Part shown: positions 7,125 to 15,815 of the stretch, piece after piece
How positions within the stretch are numbered: the first letter of the stretch is position 1
Layout of the letters: every line of letters starts with the position of its first letter
NCBI GenBank assembly: GCA_017469025.1
Contig: JAFUHD010000133.1
Location: forward strand, 1-36,352
Source: Clostridia bacterium
Lineage (GTDB): Bacteria; Bacillota; Clostridia; Christensenellales; Aristaeellaceae
Direction of reading: 5' to 3'
Length of the DNA: 36,352 bases
Translations under genes and position numbers: made by a program
Notes under the pieces: generated by a model
The model's database searches: none
Seen by the model: the letters and a program-made list of their open reading frames with translations, nothing else
Told to the model about the DNA's origin: nothing

Positions 7125-8444
7125 TTAAATCTGCCCTATGCCATTTTCTGCAATACAGAAAACCGCATAGAGTGGAACAGATTGAATTCCATTAGCATAT
7201 CCAAAGTTCATCGCTGAAAACCGGATTGCAGTTTGCGGTTTATGCTGCTCAATATACTGTGCAAGACTTCTTGAACGTTTGTGACGGCCTGCCTTGATCT
7301 CCATGGGAATAACAGAGCCTCCATTTTCATCCAGCAAATCTATTTCCAGGCTTTCTGACGGTTTGTAATAATACAAACGTTCCCTGACCGCCTTAAACTC
7401 CTGCACCACATAGTTTTCTGCAACCGCGCCTTTAAACAGGCTGTCTGTTTCCGGAAGAATATCCCTTGGATCAAATCCCGCCGCAGATGACAGTATTCCC
7501 ACATCCGACAAATACAATTTAAAAATGTTTTCCTGTTCATAACCCGCAAGCGGTTTCACCGGTATATCCACGTTCCTGACCTGAATCACCATTCCGGCAG
7601 CTTTCAGCCAGTCAATCGGGGCATAGAAATCCCGTCTGTTTGCGTTGGCGCGTACTGTGCTGTACTTAAATTTCGGGTTTTCCTTTGCCAACTGTCGCGG
7701 TATGGATTCATACACCTGCATTATTTTAGTGGTTTCGTATGAACTGGAAACGTATTTAGTCATATCCGCAAGATACATCAGTTGAAGCTGTTTATGAATT
7801 TCCCGGTCAAAAGCAGCTATCATGCGGTCGTGTTCAATATAATTTAGAACCGCCCTGGGCATTCCACCAACGATCATATAGTCGTAACACAGCTGCAGTG
7901 CTTTTTCGTGAATACCGCCAGGGAGCGGCACACACGTTTTACAAGACTCCCGAATGGCATCGATAAGAAGTCTCTCGCCGCAGGCCATCAGAAATTCTTC
8001 AAAAGTCAGAGGAAACATATAAACAAGTCTTACTTTACCTACCGGAAAGGATGAAGTAAATCTGTTTATTTTTACACCGAGAAGACTGCCCGCCGCTATT
8101 ATACGATAGTTCTCGTTTGCCTCGCAAAAATACTTGAGCGATGTAATTGCCCGTTCGCATACCTGTATCTCATCAATGATCAGTGCCGTCTTCTCCGTTA
8201 TCACTCTTCCTGCAAGAATGCTCAGGTTGCGCAATATACCCTTTGGCGTAAGATCTCCTTCAAAAGCTGACTGAAAAGAAGGCTGTTCTTCCAGATTCAC
8301 ATAAAAACTGTCCTCATATGTTTTCTCTGCAAACTGCCGGATCTGCCATGTCTTTCCTGTCTGGCGGACACCAATAATCATCAGCGGTTCCTGTACTGAA
8401 TCAGTTTGCCAACGTGTCATCACTTCACTGATCTTCCTGTACAT
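7125..8444 (-). CDS. AAA ATPase of the AAA_14/DUF4143 family
   Basis: 439 residues. Walker A is GVRQTGKT (about 25-32) and Walker B is ALIIDEIQ, followed by a sensor-like IIAAGSLLG. The second half holds the DUF4143 region with a nuclease-like SLEIDLLDENGG...PMEIKAG pattern resembling a PD-(D/E)XK core (D and E-x-K), usual in this family. AAGGGAG lies 8 bases before the ATG. The gene stands alone between two terminated units, behind a promoter at 8482-8511 and four palindromes. These ATPases are very common in anaerobes and often present in many copies. Their role is not established; links to toxin-antitoxin or mobile DNA functions have been proposed. No function is assigned. Confidence 0.85.
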   Translation of the reverse strand: MYRKISEVMTRWQTDSVQEPLMIIGVRQTGKTWQIRQFAEKTYEDSFYVNLEEQPSFQSAFEGDLTPKGILRNLSILAGRVITEKTALIIDEIQVCERAITSLKYFCEANENYRIIAAGSLLGVKINRFTSSFPVGKVRLVYMFPLTFEEFLMACGERLLIDAIRESCKTCVPLPGGIHEKALQLCYDYMIVGGMPRAVLNYIEHDRMIAAFDREIHKQLQLMYLADMTKYVSSSYETTKIMQVYESIPRQLAKENPKFKYSTVRANANRRDFYAPIDWLKAAGMVIQVRNVDIPVKPLAGYEQENIFKLYLSDVGILSSAAGFDPRDILPETDSLFKGAVAENYVVQEFKAVRERLYYYKPSESLEIDLLDENGGSVIPMEIKAGRHKRSRSLAQYIEQHKPQTAIRFSAMNFGYANGIQSVPLYAVFCIAENGIGQI

Positions 8445-8481
8445 CTGCCTATCTCCCTTACATATACTGCATTTGAGACGT

Positions 8482-8511
8482 ATTATAGCAAGCCTCAGCA
8501 GATCAGATCAA
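8482..8511 (-). promoter_or_regulatory. Promoter of the DUF4143 ATPase gene
   Basis: On the minus strand TTGATC (8506-8511), an 18-base spacer and TATAAT (8482-8487) preceded by TTGC, which resembles an extended -10. It starts right below the palindrome array. Confidence 0.55.
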
Positions 8512-8519
8512 GAAAAAGC

Positions 8520-8622
8520 TGAAACGTTTCAGAAAAAATCTCAAATAAAACTGAAGCATTTCAATTTTTTCGAAATAAAAAGCTGAAACGTTTCAACTTT
8601 TTATCGTAGTCGAAACGTTTCA
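8520..8622. promoter_or_regulatory. Array of four LacI-type palindromic operators
   Basis: TGAAACGTTTCA at 8520-8531, TGAAGCATTTCA at 8552-8563, TGAAACGTTTCA at 8584-8595 and CGAAACGTTTCA at 8611-8622. Centres are 32, 32 and 27 bp apart. A central CG with A/T-rich flanks is typical of operators for LacI-family regulators (RbsR, CcpA and sugar regulators). The first lies directly upstream of the ATPase -35 box. No LacI-family gene is in the window, so the regulator must act from elsewhere. Confidence 0.65.
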
Positions 8623-8656
8623 GCTGAACAGACAATGCTCTTCTAAAAGGTGAGTT

Positions 8657-9028
8657 TTATGCTTGTTCAAGGTTGAAGCATTTAACTAATGTTGTGATAA
8701 GCGATATCAGCAATTTTTGATGTTCAGCATTTTTTACATTTCTAAACAAATGAATAATTTCTATTTCGTCAGACGATAATAACGTATCATGAAGAAGCGT
8801 TTTGTTAGGGTGAAGTATTTCATCCCTTGATACATCGAAATAAGAAGCAAGTTCATCAATATAGTTCATATAGGATGTTGATTTGTTTGTTTTCCATTGC
8901 GTTATTGCTGTTTTTGATAAACCTAAATAATCTGCAAGATCTTTTTGACGTATACGCTTTACTGAAATCAAATGAAATATATTGTTTTATATTTCATTGT
9001 CTTTTTTTATTTGAATTTTCCTTGCCAT
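8657..9028 (-). pseudogene. XRE-family helix-turn-helix regulator, interrupted by an in-frame stop at codon 14
   Basis: The ATG at 9028 has AAGGAGG 8 bases upstream and reads MARKIQIKKDNEI, then TAA (8987-8989). The same frame continues NNIFHLISVKRIRQKDLADY and on to 8657. The downstream part holds a typical HTH (QKDLADYLGLSKTAITQWK) and a C-terminal helix region (SSDEIEIIHLFRNVKNAEHQ). Total length would be about 123 codons. A TTG at 8971 could restart a 104-residue protein, but it has no ribosome binding site and would start just before the HTH. The gene is clearly richer in A+T than its neighbours, suggesting transfer. Either it is a recent nonsense mutation, a sequencing error, or translation restarts at a low level. 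Confidence 0.7.
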
Positions 9029-9047
9029 AGCAAGTCCTCCTTACGCC

Positions 9048-9058
9048 AACTTAAAGTT
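9048..9058. promoter_or_regulatory. Small palindrome upstream of the XRE gene, possible autoregulatory operator
   Basis: AACTT-A-AAGTT lies 20-30 bases before the XRE start, overlapping a possible extended -10 (TGCTAACTT on the minus strand). Position and symmetry suit autoregulation by an XRE protein; no further support. Confidence 0.3.
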
Positions 9059-9078
9059 AGCACATAAACGCGATGCAC

Positions 9079-9097
9079 AATGAATCACTGATTCATT
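9079..9097. repeat. Perfect 19-bp palindrome between the response regulator and XRE genes
   Basis: AATGAATC-ACT-GATTCATT. No T-run follows on either strand, so it is more like a protein-binding site or mRNA stem than a terminator. It lies just after the response-regulator stop. Confidence 0.5.
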
Positions 9098-9113
9098 AGA
9101 GCCTCCATGATTT

Positions 9114-9824
9114 CTACTTATTCTCCTGACTGTTTCCACCCTGATGCATTGTTTCAATGATGTAGTCAAAATGCAGTTCCCTGAGCTGCCGGATTACATC
9201 ATTCATGGAGCGCATGCCAAACTTCTGCAGGATGCTGTGAATCTGTGTCTTTACTGTGCCCTGCGAAACATATCGTTCTTCAGCAATCTGACGCGCCTTC
9301 ATCCCCTGATACAGTGATTTGAGCACCTCAAATTCACTGTTGGACAGCTTTGTGAGGATATTCAGTGAATAGATGAGACTCTGCTGCTCCTCCCGCACAC
9401 GTTTGAGCTCGTCAATGATCTTTTCCGCATATTGAGGCCGCAGAACAAACTGGTTCTGTTTTGCGTTCCGGATGGATGTCAGAATCTGTGAGATGGAATC
9501 CGTCTTTATAATATAATCCGTTACGCCTGCACAATAGGCCTGGAAAAGGAGATCATCATCCTCAAGAATTGTCAGGATGATTACCTTCGTTTCCGGCAAT
9601 TCACTCAGAATCTGCTGGGACGCAGCTATGCCGGCCACGCGTGTTTCCATCTGGATATCCATCAGAACAATTTCCGGTTTCAGCTCTCTTGCCAGTCGGA
9701 CAGCTTCCGTACCGGAAGATGCAGCACCCACAAGCGTCATATCCCTTTCATGACTGAGTATACCCGAAAAGTAATCCCGGATTTCAGGATTATCATCAGC
9801 AATCAGTATCCGTACAGGCTCCAT
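9114..9824 (-). CDS. NarL/FixJ-type (LuxR-HTH) response regulator
   Basis: 236 residues. The receiver domain spans about 1-125, with the acidic pair D10-D11 (IADDN), phosphoacceptor D56 (VLMDIQM), T84 and K106 (YIIKTD). A short linker follows, then a LuxR-type HTH at about 158-215 (LSNSEFEVLKSLYQG, QIAEERYVSQGTVKTQIHSI). GAGGAGG lies 8 bases before the ATG. It follows the kinase gene by 113 bases on the same strand, so the two form a pair. The divergent CUT1 transporter operon is a natural target, but that is inference from position. Confidence 0.9.
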   Translation of the reverse strand: MEPVRILIADDNPEIRDYFSGILSHERDMTLVGAASSGTEAVRLARELKPEIVLMDIQMETRVAGIAASQQILSELPETKVIILTILEDDDLLFQAYCAGVTDYIIKTDSISQILTSIRNAKQNQFVLRPQYAEKIIDELKRVREEQQSLIYSLNILTKLSNSEFEVLKSLYQGMKARQIAEERYVSQGTVKTQIHSILQKFGMRSMNDVIRQLRELHFDYIIETMHQGGNSQENK

Positions 9825-9937
9825 CTGTTGCGCCTCCTCTGCAGCGGCTTAAGCTTTATCTGTTATTCAGGCAAACCAGCGTATTACTGCGTTTTTTCAC
9901 AACCTGTGGATGCAGGAACCAGCATTTCCCATCAGGC

Positions 9938-11470
9938 TTATTTCCGCTCCCTGGGCAGCAGAATATCAACCTGTGTAAAATGTCCTGCAGGATTATCGCT
10001 GGATGTAATACGCATCTGTCCAAGCTGGGCATTGACAATACGGAATACATATGAAAGACCGATTCCCCAGTTGTTGCTCTTGGATTTGGTGGAAACAAAA
10101 GGCAGCACAACGCGGCGTATATCACCTTTGGCTATACCGGGTCCATTATCCCGTACCGAAATACTGACCCATTCCTGACTGGCATCCACAGTCACATCAA
10201 TCCGCTTTGGTTCATCCGGCGAAAGCTGCAGCGCTTCAAACGAATTGGAAAAGATGTTTTTCAGCGCACTGCGGGTATGATATTCATCGACCATACACCG
10301 TGCAGGATAGCTGCAGTAATGCGTCATGCAGCAAATCCTGTCTGGTATCGTCAGACCGGCAATAGCCTCATCTACCAGAGCACACATATCAACGGGCTGT
10401 GCATTCAGATGCAGTTCACGGATCCGGTTCAAAGATGCCGTAATATTCTCCATCCGGTTTTCCGCTATTTCCGACAGGCGTTCCAGTTTTTTAAGTCCTT
10501 CCGTTGTTCCGTAGGCGGCTTTTGCATCATTGGCCAGAATCAGAATGCTGAACATCAGGTTCTTTTCCGAGTGCAGTACATCTTTCAGATTCCGGTTGAG
10601 ATCTTCAATGCTCTTTCTGAGCGCCCGTTTTCGGGAAAGAAGGACCAGTTCTCCGCTGAAAATCCGTTTGGAATTGAGTACGATAAAGAAGAGCAGCACC
10701 AGGGAAAACAGTGGATGAAACCAGGGAATCCATGCAGGAATGCGGACCGTGTCACTGAAATACCAGAATCCGGTCCGGATCACGGTCGTCATCCGCTGGG
10801 CAAACGGTCCTGTAAAGAAAAGTGCATAGAAGAGTGCATCATAAACTGCCACCATGCTGGCCAGCAGCACTGCCGTATCCGCAAAGTAGGTCAGCTGATG
10901 CTTTGCGTATTCAGTCAGAAGCAGAATGAGTGGAAGTACAATGACAAAAAGTGTTAGCAGACGAAAAATGCGGTCAAGGAATATCATTCTGCCAGAGAAC
11001 GCATCTCTGGCATCTCTTGCAAGTGAATGACAGCGTATATACATTCTGAAGGCACAGACTGGTGAATAATACAGCAGATATACTATGCCAAAAAGACTGA
11101 AGATGATACATATCACAATGGTCCAGATACGGCGCATTTCTGCCCGTTTGAGATTCCGTATAACCAGAAGTGTCAGAAGACAGATACCACCCAGATACAA
11201 AAGGCTTCCCAAATTCCTCATCAGCTGGACATGCTCCACAGAAACCCGGTTGGCGCCAATAAACCGGAACAGACTGATCTCAAGGGAGCGAAATGGATAG
11301 ATCAGGGGAAGGGAATACATGGTTGTACTGTATACCTGAAAGAGCACCGCAACAGATGCGGTTGCAATGCCTGCCGTCATCAGGAAGAGCGGCAGACCAT
11401 ATCTGCTTCGAAGAGAAAATCCGAGCAGCAGAACCGATGAAAAAATCAGGATGACAATACTGAACGCCAT
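9938..11470 (-). CDS. Membrane sensor histidine kinase
   Basis: 510 residues from the ATG at 11470, chosen because AAGGGAG lies 8 bases upstream; an ATG six codons earlier lacks a good site. The first ~275 residues carry about seven hydrophobic spans with a short loop between spans 2 and 3 and no recognisable sensor domain, suggesting a 7TM-type sensory region. Then come a coiled segment with the likely phospho-His H300 in VLHSEKNLMFS and a HATPase_c domain: N box NIFSNSFEALQ, G1 box DNGPGIAKGD, G2 box WGIGLSYV. The H-x-E-K-N context is unusual for partners of NarL-type regulators, which often use HisKA_3 kinases. It probably phosphorylates the downstream regulator in response to an extracellular or membrane signal, perhaps a sugar. 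Confidence 0.88.
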   Translation of the reverse strand: MAFSIVILIFSSVLLLGFSLRSRYGLPLFLMTAGIATASVAVLFQVYSTTMYSLPLIYPFRSLEISLFRFIGANRVSVEHVQLMRNLGSLLYLGGICLLTLLVIRNLKRAEMRRIWTIVICIIFSLFGIVYLLYYSPVCAFRMYIRCHSLARDARDAFSGRMIFLDRIFRLLTLFVIVLPLILLLTEYAKHQLTYFADTAVLLASMVAVYDALFYALFFTGPFAQRMTTVIRTGFWYFSDTVRIPAWIPWFHPLFSLVLLFFIVLNSKRIFSGELVLLSRKRALRKSIEDLNRNLKDVLHSEKNLMFSILILANDAKAAYGTTEGLKKLERLSEIAENRMENITASLNRIRELHLNAQPVDMCALVDEAIAGLTIPDRICCMTHYCSYPARCMVDEYHTRSALKNIFSNSFEALQLSPDEPKRIDVTVDASQEWVSISVRDNGPGIAKGDIRRVVLPFVSTKSKSNNWGIGLSYVFRIVNAQLGQMRITSSDNPAGHFTQVDILLPRERK

Positions 11471-11521
11471 AGTCCGTGCTCCCTTCATCCATGATGACAG
11501 ATTTCACAGTTTCCGTTGACC

Positions 11522-11550
11522 ATGCTATCACAGCAGTTCCAGTTTTTCAA
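11522..11550 (-). promoter_or_regulatory. Possible promoter of the kinase-regulator pair
   Basis: On the minus strand TTGAAA (11545-11550), 17 bases, then TAGCAT (11522-11527, four of six consensus bases). The rest of the 308-bp divergent region 11471-11778 shows only short repeats of ATTTTCAG/ATTTCAG near 11577-11604. Confidence 0.4.
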
Positions 11551-11695
11551 CGCTGTTTTTGATCATTTACGGCAAATTTCAGCCCGCATTTTCAGACAAA
11601 GGTAGATGTTTTTTATACCCAAACGTTCTTCTTTTGACTGTGTCCGAATCCCTTTACGCCGATGTTTTCAAAAAAGCGTAGAAGATTTTTCTGAC

Positions 11696-11724
11696 TGTTC
11701 AATTTGGAATTTCATTCCTATAAT
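11696..11724 (+). promoter_or_regulatory. Promoter of the CUT1 sugar transporter operon
   Basis: A perfect -10 TATAAT (11719-11724) has a weak -35 TGTTCA (11696-11701) 17 bases upstream, a form often needing an activator. A small stem GGCAT-GGA-ATGCC lies in the leader (11739-11751). Confidence 0.55.
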
Positions 11725-11778
11725 AATGTCAACAGTAAGGCATGGAATGCCTGACAGTAATCAAAGGAGGAATTGATA

Positions 11779-13137
11779 ATGAAACGTCTGCTGACCCTGG
11801 TACTGGCAGCATTGATGGTGCTGTCCCTGATCCCGATGCTCGCCCTTGCGGATGCTGACAAAGTCGAGCATATCGTTGTGTGGAGCGACAATGCACACGA
11901 ACAAACCGTACGTGAAAAACAGATTGAAGAATTCAATGCAACCATCGGTAAAGAACTGGGCATCGTAATTGACTATACCGTGTATGGCACTGACTATTCA
12001 AATACGATCAATATCGCCCTGATGGCCAACGACGGCCCGGATCTGTTCCGTCCCTCCAGCAACACATTTGCAGGATATGTAGAAGCCGGATATGCTGTTC
12101 CGATTTCTGATCTGGAAGGCAGCGAAGCGCTTCTCTCCCTGTACAACACCGATGAACTGGTAGCCGGCGATCAGATCTTTGGTGGCAAGGTATACACCCT
12201 GCCCTACAGCCTGCAATCCTACAAGATGATCATCAACAAGGATCTGTTCGATCTCGCCGGCATCGCGGAACCGCCCAAAACATGGGATGAAGTCCGCAAG
12301 GATGCAAAGCTCATTACAGAAGCTTCAAACGGAAATGCCTATGGCTACTTCCTCGCACTCCAGAGCGGATGGTGCCAGGACCATTACATTTACAGCGTCA
12401 GCGCCGCAGACCTTGGTCACTTCGGTTTTGATGCCGTCAATGGACGCTATGGTTATTCCGACGGTCTGCCCATCATCAATAACCTGCTTGGTATGATTGA
12501 AGATGGTTCCATGTTCCCGGGCTTTGAAAATCTGGATGCGGATACAGCACGTGCGCAGTTCGCTGCCGGACGTGTCGGCATCGTCATGGCTGCAAGTTTC
12601 GATGTTGCCGTTTATACAGAACAGTTCCCCGCCGTTTGCAACTGGGTTGTCTGCGATCCGCCTGCCATTTCTCCTGACGGATACGAGTACAAGGAAATGG
12701 TCACCGCTGTCGATCTTTTAGGCGTTGCCAAGAAGGCTCTCGACAAGGATACCTCCAAGGTTGCCAAAGTACTTGAGTGGTTCTACTCTGATGAAAACCT
12801 CGTTGAAATGTATGAACAGGGCATGTATATCCCGTATCGCAGCAACGTTGTCAGCATGGCAAAAGACTCCTCAGTAACCGGCTGGAAGGAATTCTCTACT
12901 TTCAAGGACGACCAGTTTATCATCCGTATGGCGGATCCGAAAGGACTGCTGAAGTATGAAGGCCTTTCCGCCCGTGAAACCCTTGGAAAGCTGCTGGCCG
13001 GTGGATTCTCTGAGGATGCCGCAACCGTTCTCAAGGAACTTGATGACCGTCTGAATACAGCATTCGATGCCCTTGATCCGGATGTAAAAGCTTCCTACAT
13101 TGCGCAGCCTGGATACAAAGTAACAAGAGACAAGTAA
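11779..13137 (+). CDS. Extracellular solute-binding protein of a CUT1 carbohydrate ABC transporter
   Basis: 452 residues, normal for family 1 binding proteins. The ATG at 11779 has AAAGGAGG 8 bases upstream. The N-terminus is a signal peptide (MKRLLTLVLAALMVLSLIPM, likely cleaved after ALA) without a lipobox cysteine, so it is either anchored otherwise or released. The mature part begins VEHIVVWSDNAHEQ and has family-like segments such as ANDGPDLFRPSSNTFAGYV, KVYTLPYSLQSYKMIINKDL and AAGRVGIVMAASFD. It is followed by a stem-loop and two permease genes. It should bind a mono- or oligosaccharide or glycoside outside the cell; specificity is unknown. The ATPase is not encoded here, as is common for CUT1 systems sharing an MsmK-type ATPase. 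Confidence 0.9.
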   Translation: MKRLLTLVLAALMVLSLIPMLALADADKVEHIVVWSDNAHEQTVREKQIEEFNATIGKELGIVIDYTVYGTDYSNTINIALMANDGPDLFRPSSNTFAGYVEAGYAVPISDLEGSEALLSLYNTDELVAGDQIFGGKVYTLPYSLQSYKMIINKDLFDLAGIAEPPKTWDEVRKDAKLITEASNGNAYGYFLALQSGWCQDHYIYSVSAADLGHFGFDAVNGRYGYSDGLPIINNLLGMIEDGSMFPGFENLDADTARAQFAAGRVGIVMAASFDVAVYTEQFPAVCNWVVCDPPAISPDGYEYKEMVTAVDLLGVAKKALDKDTSKVAKVLEWFYSDENLVEMYEQGMYIPYRSNVVSMAKDSSVTGWKEFSTFKDDQFIIRMADPKGLLKYEGLSARETLGKLLAGGFSEDAATVLKELDDRLNTAFDALDPDVKASYIAQPGYKVTRDK

Positions 13138-13150
13138 ACAGCATTCTTTG

Positions 13151-13187
13151 GCGCACTGGCTGCAGCAGTCAGTGCGCTTCTTCATTC
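13151..13187 (+). terminator. Stem-loop after the binding-protein gene (attenuator)
   Basis: GCGCACTG (13151-13158) pairs with CAGTGCGC (13170-13177), followed by a pyrimidine-rich TTCTTCATTCTTT. It probably lowers transcription into the permease genes or protects the upstream mRNA. Confidence 0.55.
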
Positions 13188-13207
13188 TTTCCGATTTGGA
13201 GGCTTCC

Positions 13208-14131
13208 ATGAAAGCTACACCGACAATTCGAAACAAAGGGCTGCAGCGGGACAGCCTCCAGGCCATCCTGATGATTCTGCCCTTTCTGATTGGCTTTATT
13301 CTGTTCAGCTATGTACCCATCATCTATATTCTCCGCTACGCAGTCACCGATTTCAACGGCTACTCAACGGCCAACTTCACAGGCCTGCACAATTTCCACC
13401 GGATTTTCACATCAGATCCTGATTTCTGGATGTCCCTTCTGAACACCGTCATACTGTCCTTCTGCAAACTGCTGGTCGAAATTCCGCTGGCGCTCCTGCT
13501 GGCTACACTCCTGAACCAGAAGCTGAGGGGAATCGGCTTTTTCCGTGTCACCCTGTTCATGCCTGCTGTCATCTCTGCTGCGATCATTGGCCTTATCTTT
13601 TCACTGCTCTTCGCATCTTTCAATGGTACAGTCAACACCATTCTGCAAAATGTCGGCCTCATTGGCAAACCCATTAACTGGTTCGGCTCCAAATGGAGTG
13701 CCATGCTGGTCCTCGGCATCGCCTCTGTATGGCAGAACTACGGCATCAATATGATGTTTTTCCTCATGGCGCTTCAGAGCATTCCACAGGAAATCTATGA
13801 ATGTGCGGAACTGGACGGCGCACATGGCCTGCGCAAGTTTTTCAGCATTACCCTTCCAATGATCGCCCCGATCTTTGAATCCGTTCTCCTCATGGCAATC
13901 ATCGGCAGTCTCAAAGTCTGCGATCTCGTCATTTCCCTGACCAACGGCCAGCCAGGCGGAACAACAGAGGTTGTCATGACATACATCTACAAATTCTTCT
14001 TCGGAAATTCCGGCCGGAATATCGAAATCGGGTACGCATCGGCCATGTCAGCCGTAACCGCTGTCTTCCTAGGTCTGGTCACGCTGGTCTATGTCCGCGG
14101 TACCGGGAAAATGAAGGAGGGACAGGCATGA
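13208..14131 (+). CDS. Carbohydrate ABC transporter permease (MalF/UgpA type)
   Basis: 307 residues from the ATG at 13208, which has GGAGG 5 bases upstream; an in-frame start 20 codons earlier overlaps the stem-loop. Six membrane spans are predicted, from LMILPFLIGFILFSYVPIIY to FLGLVTLVYVRG. The binding-protein-dependent permease EAA loop is visible near residue 200 (ECAELDGAHGLRKFF then LPMIAP), which docks on the ATPase. Its stop overlaps the next start by four bases (ATGA). Confidence 0.9.
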   Translation: MKATPTIRNKGLQRDSLQAILMILPFLIGFILFSYVPIIYILRYAVTDFNGYSTANFTGLHNFHRIFTSDPDFWMSLLNTVILSFCKLLVEIPLALLLATLLNQKLRGIGFFRVTLFMPAVISAAIIGLIFSLLFASFNGTVNTILQNVGLIGKPINWFGSKWSAMLVLGIASVWQNYGINMMFFLMALQSIPQEIYECAELDGAHGLRKFFSITLPMIAPIFESVLLMAIIGSLKVCDLVISLTNGQPGGTTEVVMTYIYKFFFGNSGRNIEIGYASAMSAVTAVFLGLVTLVYVRGTGKMKEGQA

Positions 14132-14973
14132 AACAAAGCAAATTGATCAGCAAAGCTGCTGTATATCTTTTTCTGTCTGTATTCTTCATCATCTCCTTCT
14201 TTCCTGTTCTGTTTACTTTCATGTCCTCTTTCAAAAGCAATATGGAGATCCTGACAACCGGAAATACCATTTTCCCGAAAGAATTTGTCATAGACAACTA
14301 CGTGCGCGCCTGGCAGATGGCAGATTTTTCAACCTATACCAAAAACAGCGTCTTTCTCTCCTTTTTCTGTGTGCTGGGCGCCATTCTGTCAAGCACATGC
14401 TGCGGTTATGTTTTTTCCCGCGGCAGGTTCCGCGGCAAAGAATTTGTCTATTACCTGATGATTTCCTCCATGTTTGTATCCCTGGGCACGCTGACACTGT
14501 ACCCTCTCCTCATGATGATGAAAGTGGTTGGTCTTAACAAGAGCCTTTGGGGCGTCATTATCATTCGTGTATTCGGTATGAATGTCACAAATTTGTTCAT
14601 AGCCAGAGGCTTTATTACCACCATTCCTACTGAAATTGACGAAGCAGCGAAAATTGATGGTTGCTCTTTTTTCCGGATCTATTATAATATTATATTCCCG
14701 CTGTGTAAGCCGCTGATTGCCACCGTAGCCATTCTGGCATTCCGCAGCAGCTGGAATGATTATATGCTGCCCATGGTCTTTACCATGACAGATCCCAAGC
14801 GGATGCCTCTGGTCGTCGGCATTATGCGTCTCAAGTCCTCCGGGGCTGCAGCCTCATCCTGGAACCTGATGCTTGCCGGCACCGCCATCTCCCTCATTCC
14901 AATGATGGTCATTTACCTGATCTTCAATCGGTACTTCGTTGCAGGCATGACCAGTGGAGCGGTAAAAGGCTGA
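14128..14973 (+). CDS. Carbohydrate ABC transporter permease (MalG/UgpE type)
   Basis: 281 residues, six predicted spans. The EAA loop reads EIDEAAKIDGCSFFRIYYNI followed by IFPLCKP. The ATG overlaps the stop of the preceding permease (ATGA), giving translational coupling. The two permeases form the membrane channel of the CUT1 transporter with the binding protein encoded at 11779-13137 and an ATPase from elsewhere. Confidence 0.9.
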   Translation: MKQSKLISKAAVYLFLSVFFIISFFPVLFTFMSSFKSNMEILTTGNTIFPKEFVIDNYVRAWQMADFSTYTKNSVFLSFFCVLGAILSSTCCGYVFSRGRFRGKEFVYYLMISSMFVSLGTLTLYPLLMMMKVVGLNKSLWGVIIIRVFGMNVTNLFIARGFITTIPTEIDEAAKIDGCSFFRIYYNIIFPLCKPLIATVAILAFRSSWNDYMLPMVFTMTDPKRMPLVVGIMRLKSSGAAASSWNLMLAGTAISLIPMMVIYLIFNRYFVAGMTSGAVKG

Positions 14974-14998
14974 CGCACTGCCATTTCAGGAGGAATTC

Positions 14999-15799
14999 AT
15001 GGCCTATCTTTATGAAACCCATATGCATACTGTTCCTGCCAGCGCCTGCTCAAAGAGCCGTGGCAGGGAATATATTGACCGATACATTGATGCCGGCTAT
15101 GCAGGTATCATCATCACCGACCATTTCTGGCGCGGAAATTGCGGCATAGACCGCTCACTGCCGTGGCCGGAGTTTGTAAACCAGTTCTGTGCCAGCTATG
15201 AAAATGCCCATGACGCAGGACTCAGCCGTAATTTCCCCGTATTCTTCGGCTGGGAGGAAACCTATGATGGAGATGACTATCTGGTTTACGGCCTGGACAA
15301 GCAGTGGCTGACCGAACACCCGGAGGTTACCCGCTGGACAAAGCCGCAGCAGTATGCAGAAGTTCATAAATATGGAGGATGTGTCGTCCAGGCTCATCCA
15401 TTCCGGGCCGCCTACTATATCCACGACATTCATCTGACACCGCATTTTGTTGATGGTGTTGAAGGATATAATGCCGGAAATAATCCGTCATGGAATGTAT
15501 CCGGTCTCAAATATGCCCGTCTGACCGGACTGCCCATTACTGCCGGTTCTGACAATCATCACGCCGAAAAGATGTGCCATGACAATCTGGCAGGTGTAGT
15601 TTTTGACCATCCGCTGGAAAGTATCCATGACTATGTGAAAGCCATCCGCAGCCGGGAAGCATTTTTAACGCATATCCCGGTTGATGTGCCGGAATGGACT
15701 GAAGCCGTGCAGCCGGAACTGCCGGTTTATCTGATGGACAAAGACGGCATCGAGCATCCCGCTGATCCCATCCTGCTTCTTAAGAACGGTCTTTACTGA
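14999..15799 (+). CDS. PHP-domain metal-dependent hydrolase
   Basis: 266 residues with an AGGAGG 5 bases before the ATG, 25 bases after the permease gene. The polymerase-and-histidinol-phosphatase metal ligands are in order: H8 and H10 (ETHMHT), D41-H42 (ITDHF), E86/E87 (GWEETY), H133 (QAHPFR) and D185/H187 (GSDNHH). PHP proteins hydrolyse phosphoesters with two or three metal ions. As the last gene of a sugar uptake operon, it may dephosphorylate a sugar phosphate or cleave a phosphodiester of the imported compound. No specific substrate can be given. Confidence 0.85.
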   Translation: MAYLYETHMHTVPASACSKSRGREYIDRYIDAGYAGIIITDHFWRGNCGIDRSLPWPEFVNQFCASYENAHDAGLSRNFPVFFGWEETYDGDDYLVYGLDKQWLTEHPEVTRWTKPQQYAEVHKYGGCVVQAHPFRAAYYIHDIHLTPHFVDGVEGYNAGNNPSWNVSGLKYARLTGLPITAGSDNHHAEKMCHDNLAGVVFDHPLESIHDYVKAIRSREAFLTHIPVDVPEWTEAVQPELPVYLMDKDGIEHPADPILLLKNGLY

Positions 15800-15815
15800 C
15801 AAACAAAGGTTACTG

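Noticed and set aside
8520-8622. Possible small CRISPR-like repeat array
   Set aside because: Repeats are only 12 bp and palindromic, spacers are A/T-rich and partly similar to each other, and no cas genes exist; operator sites explain it better.
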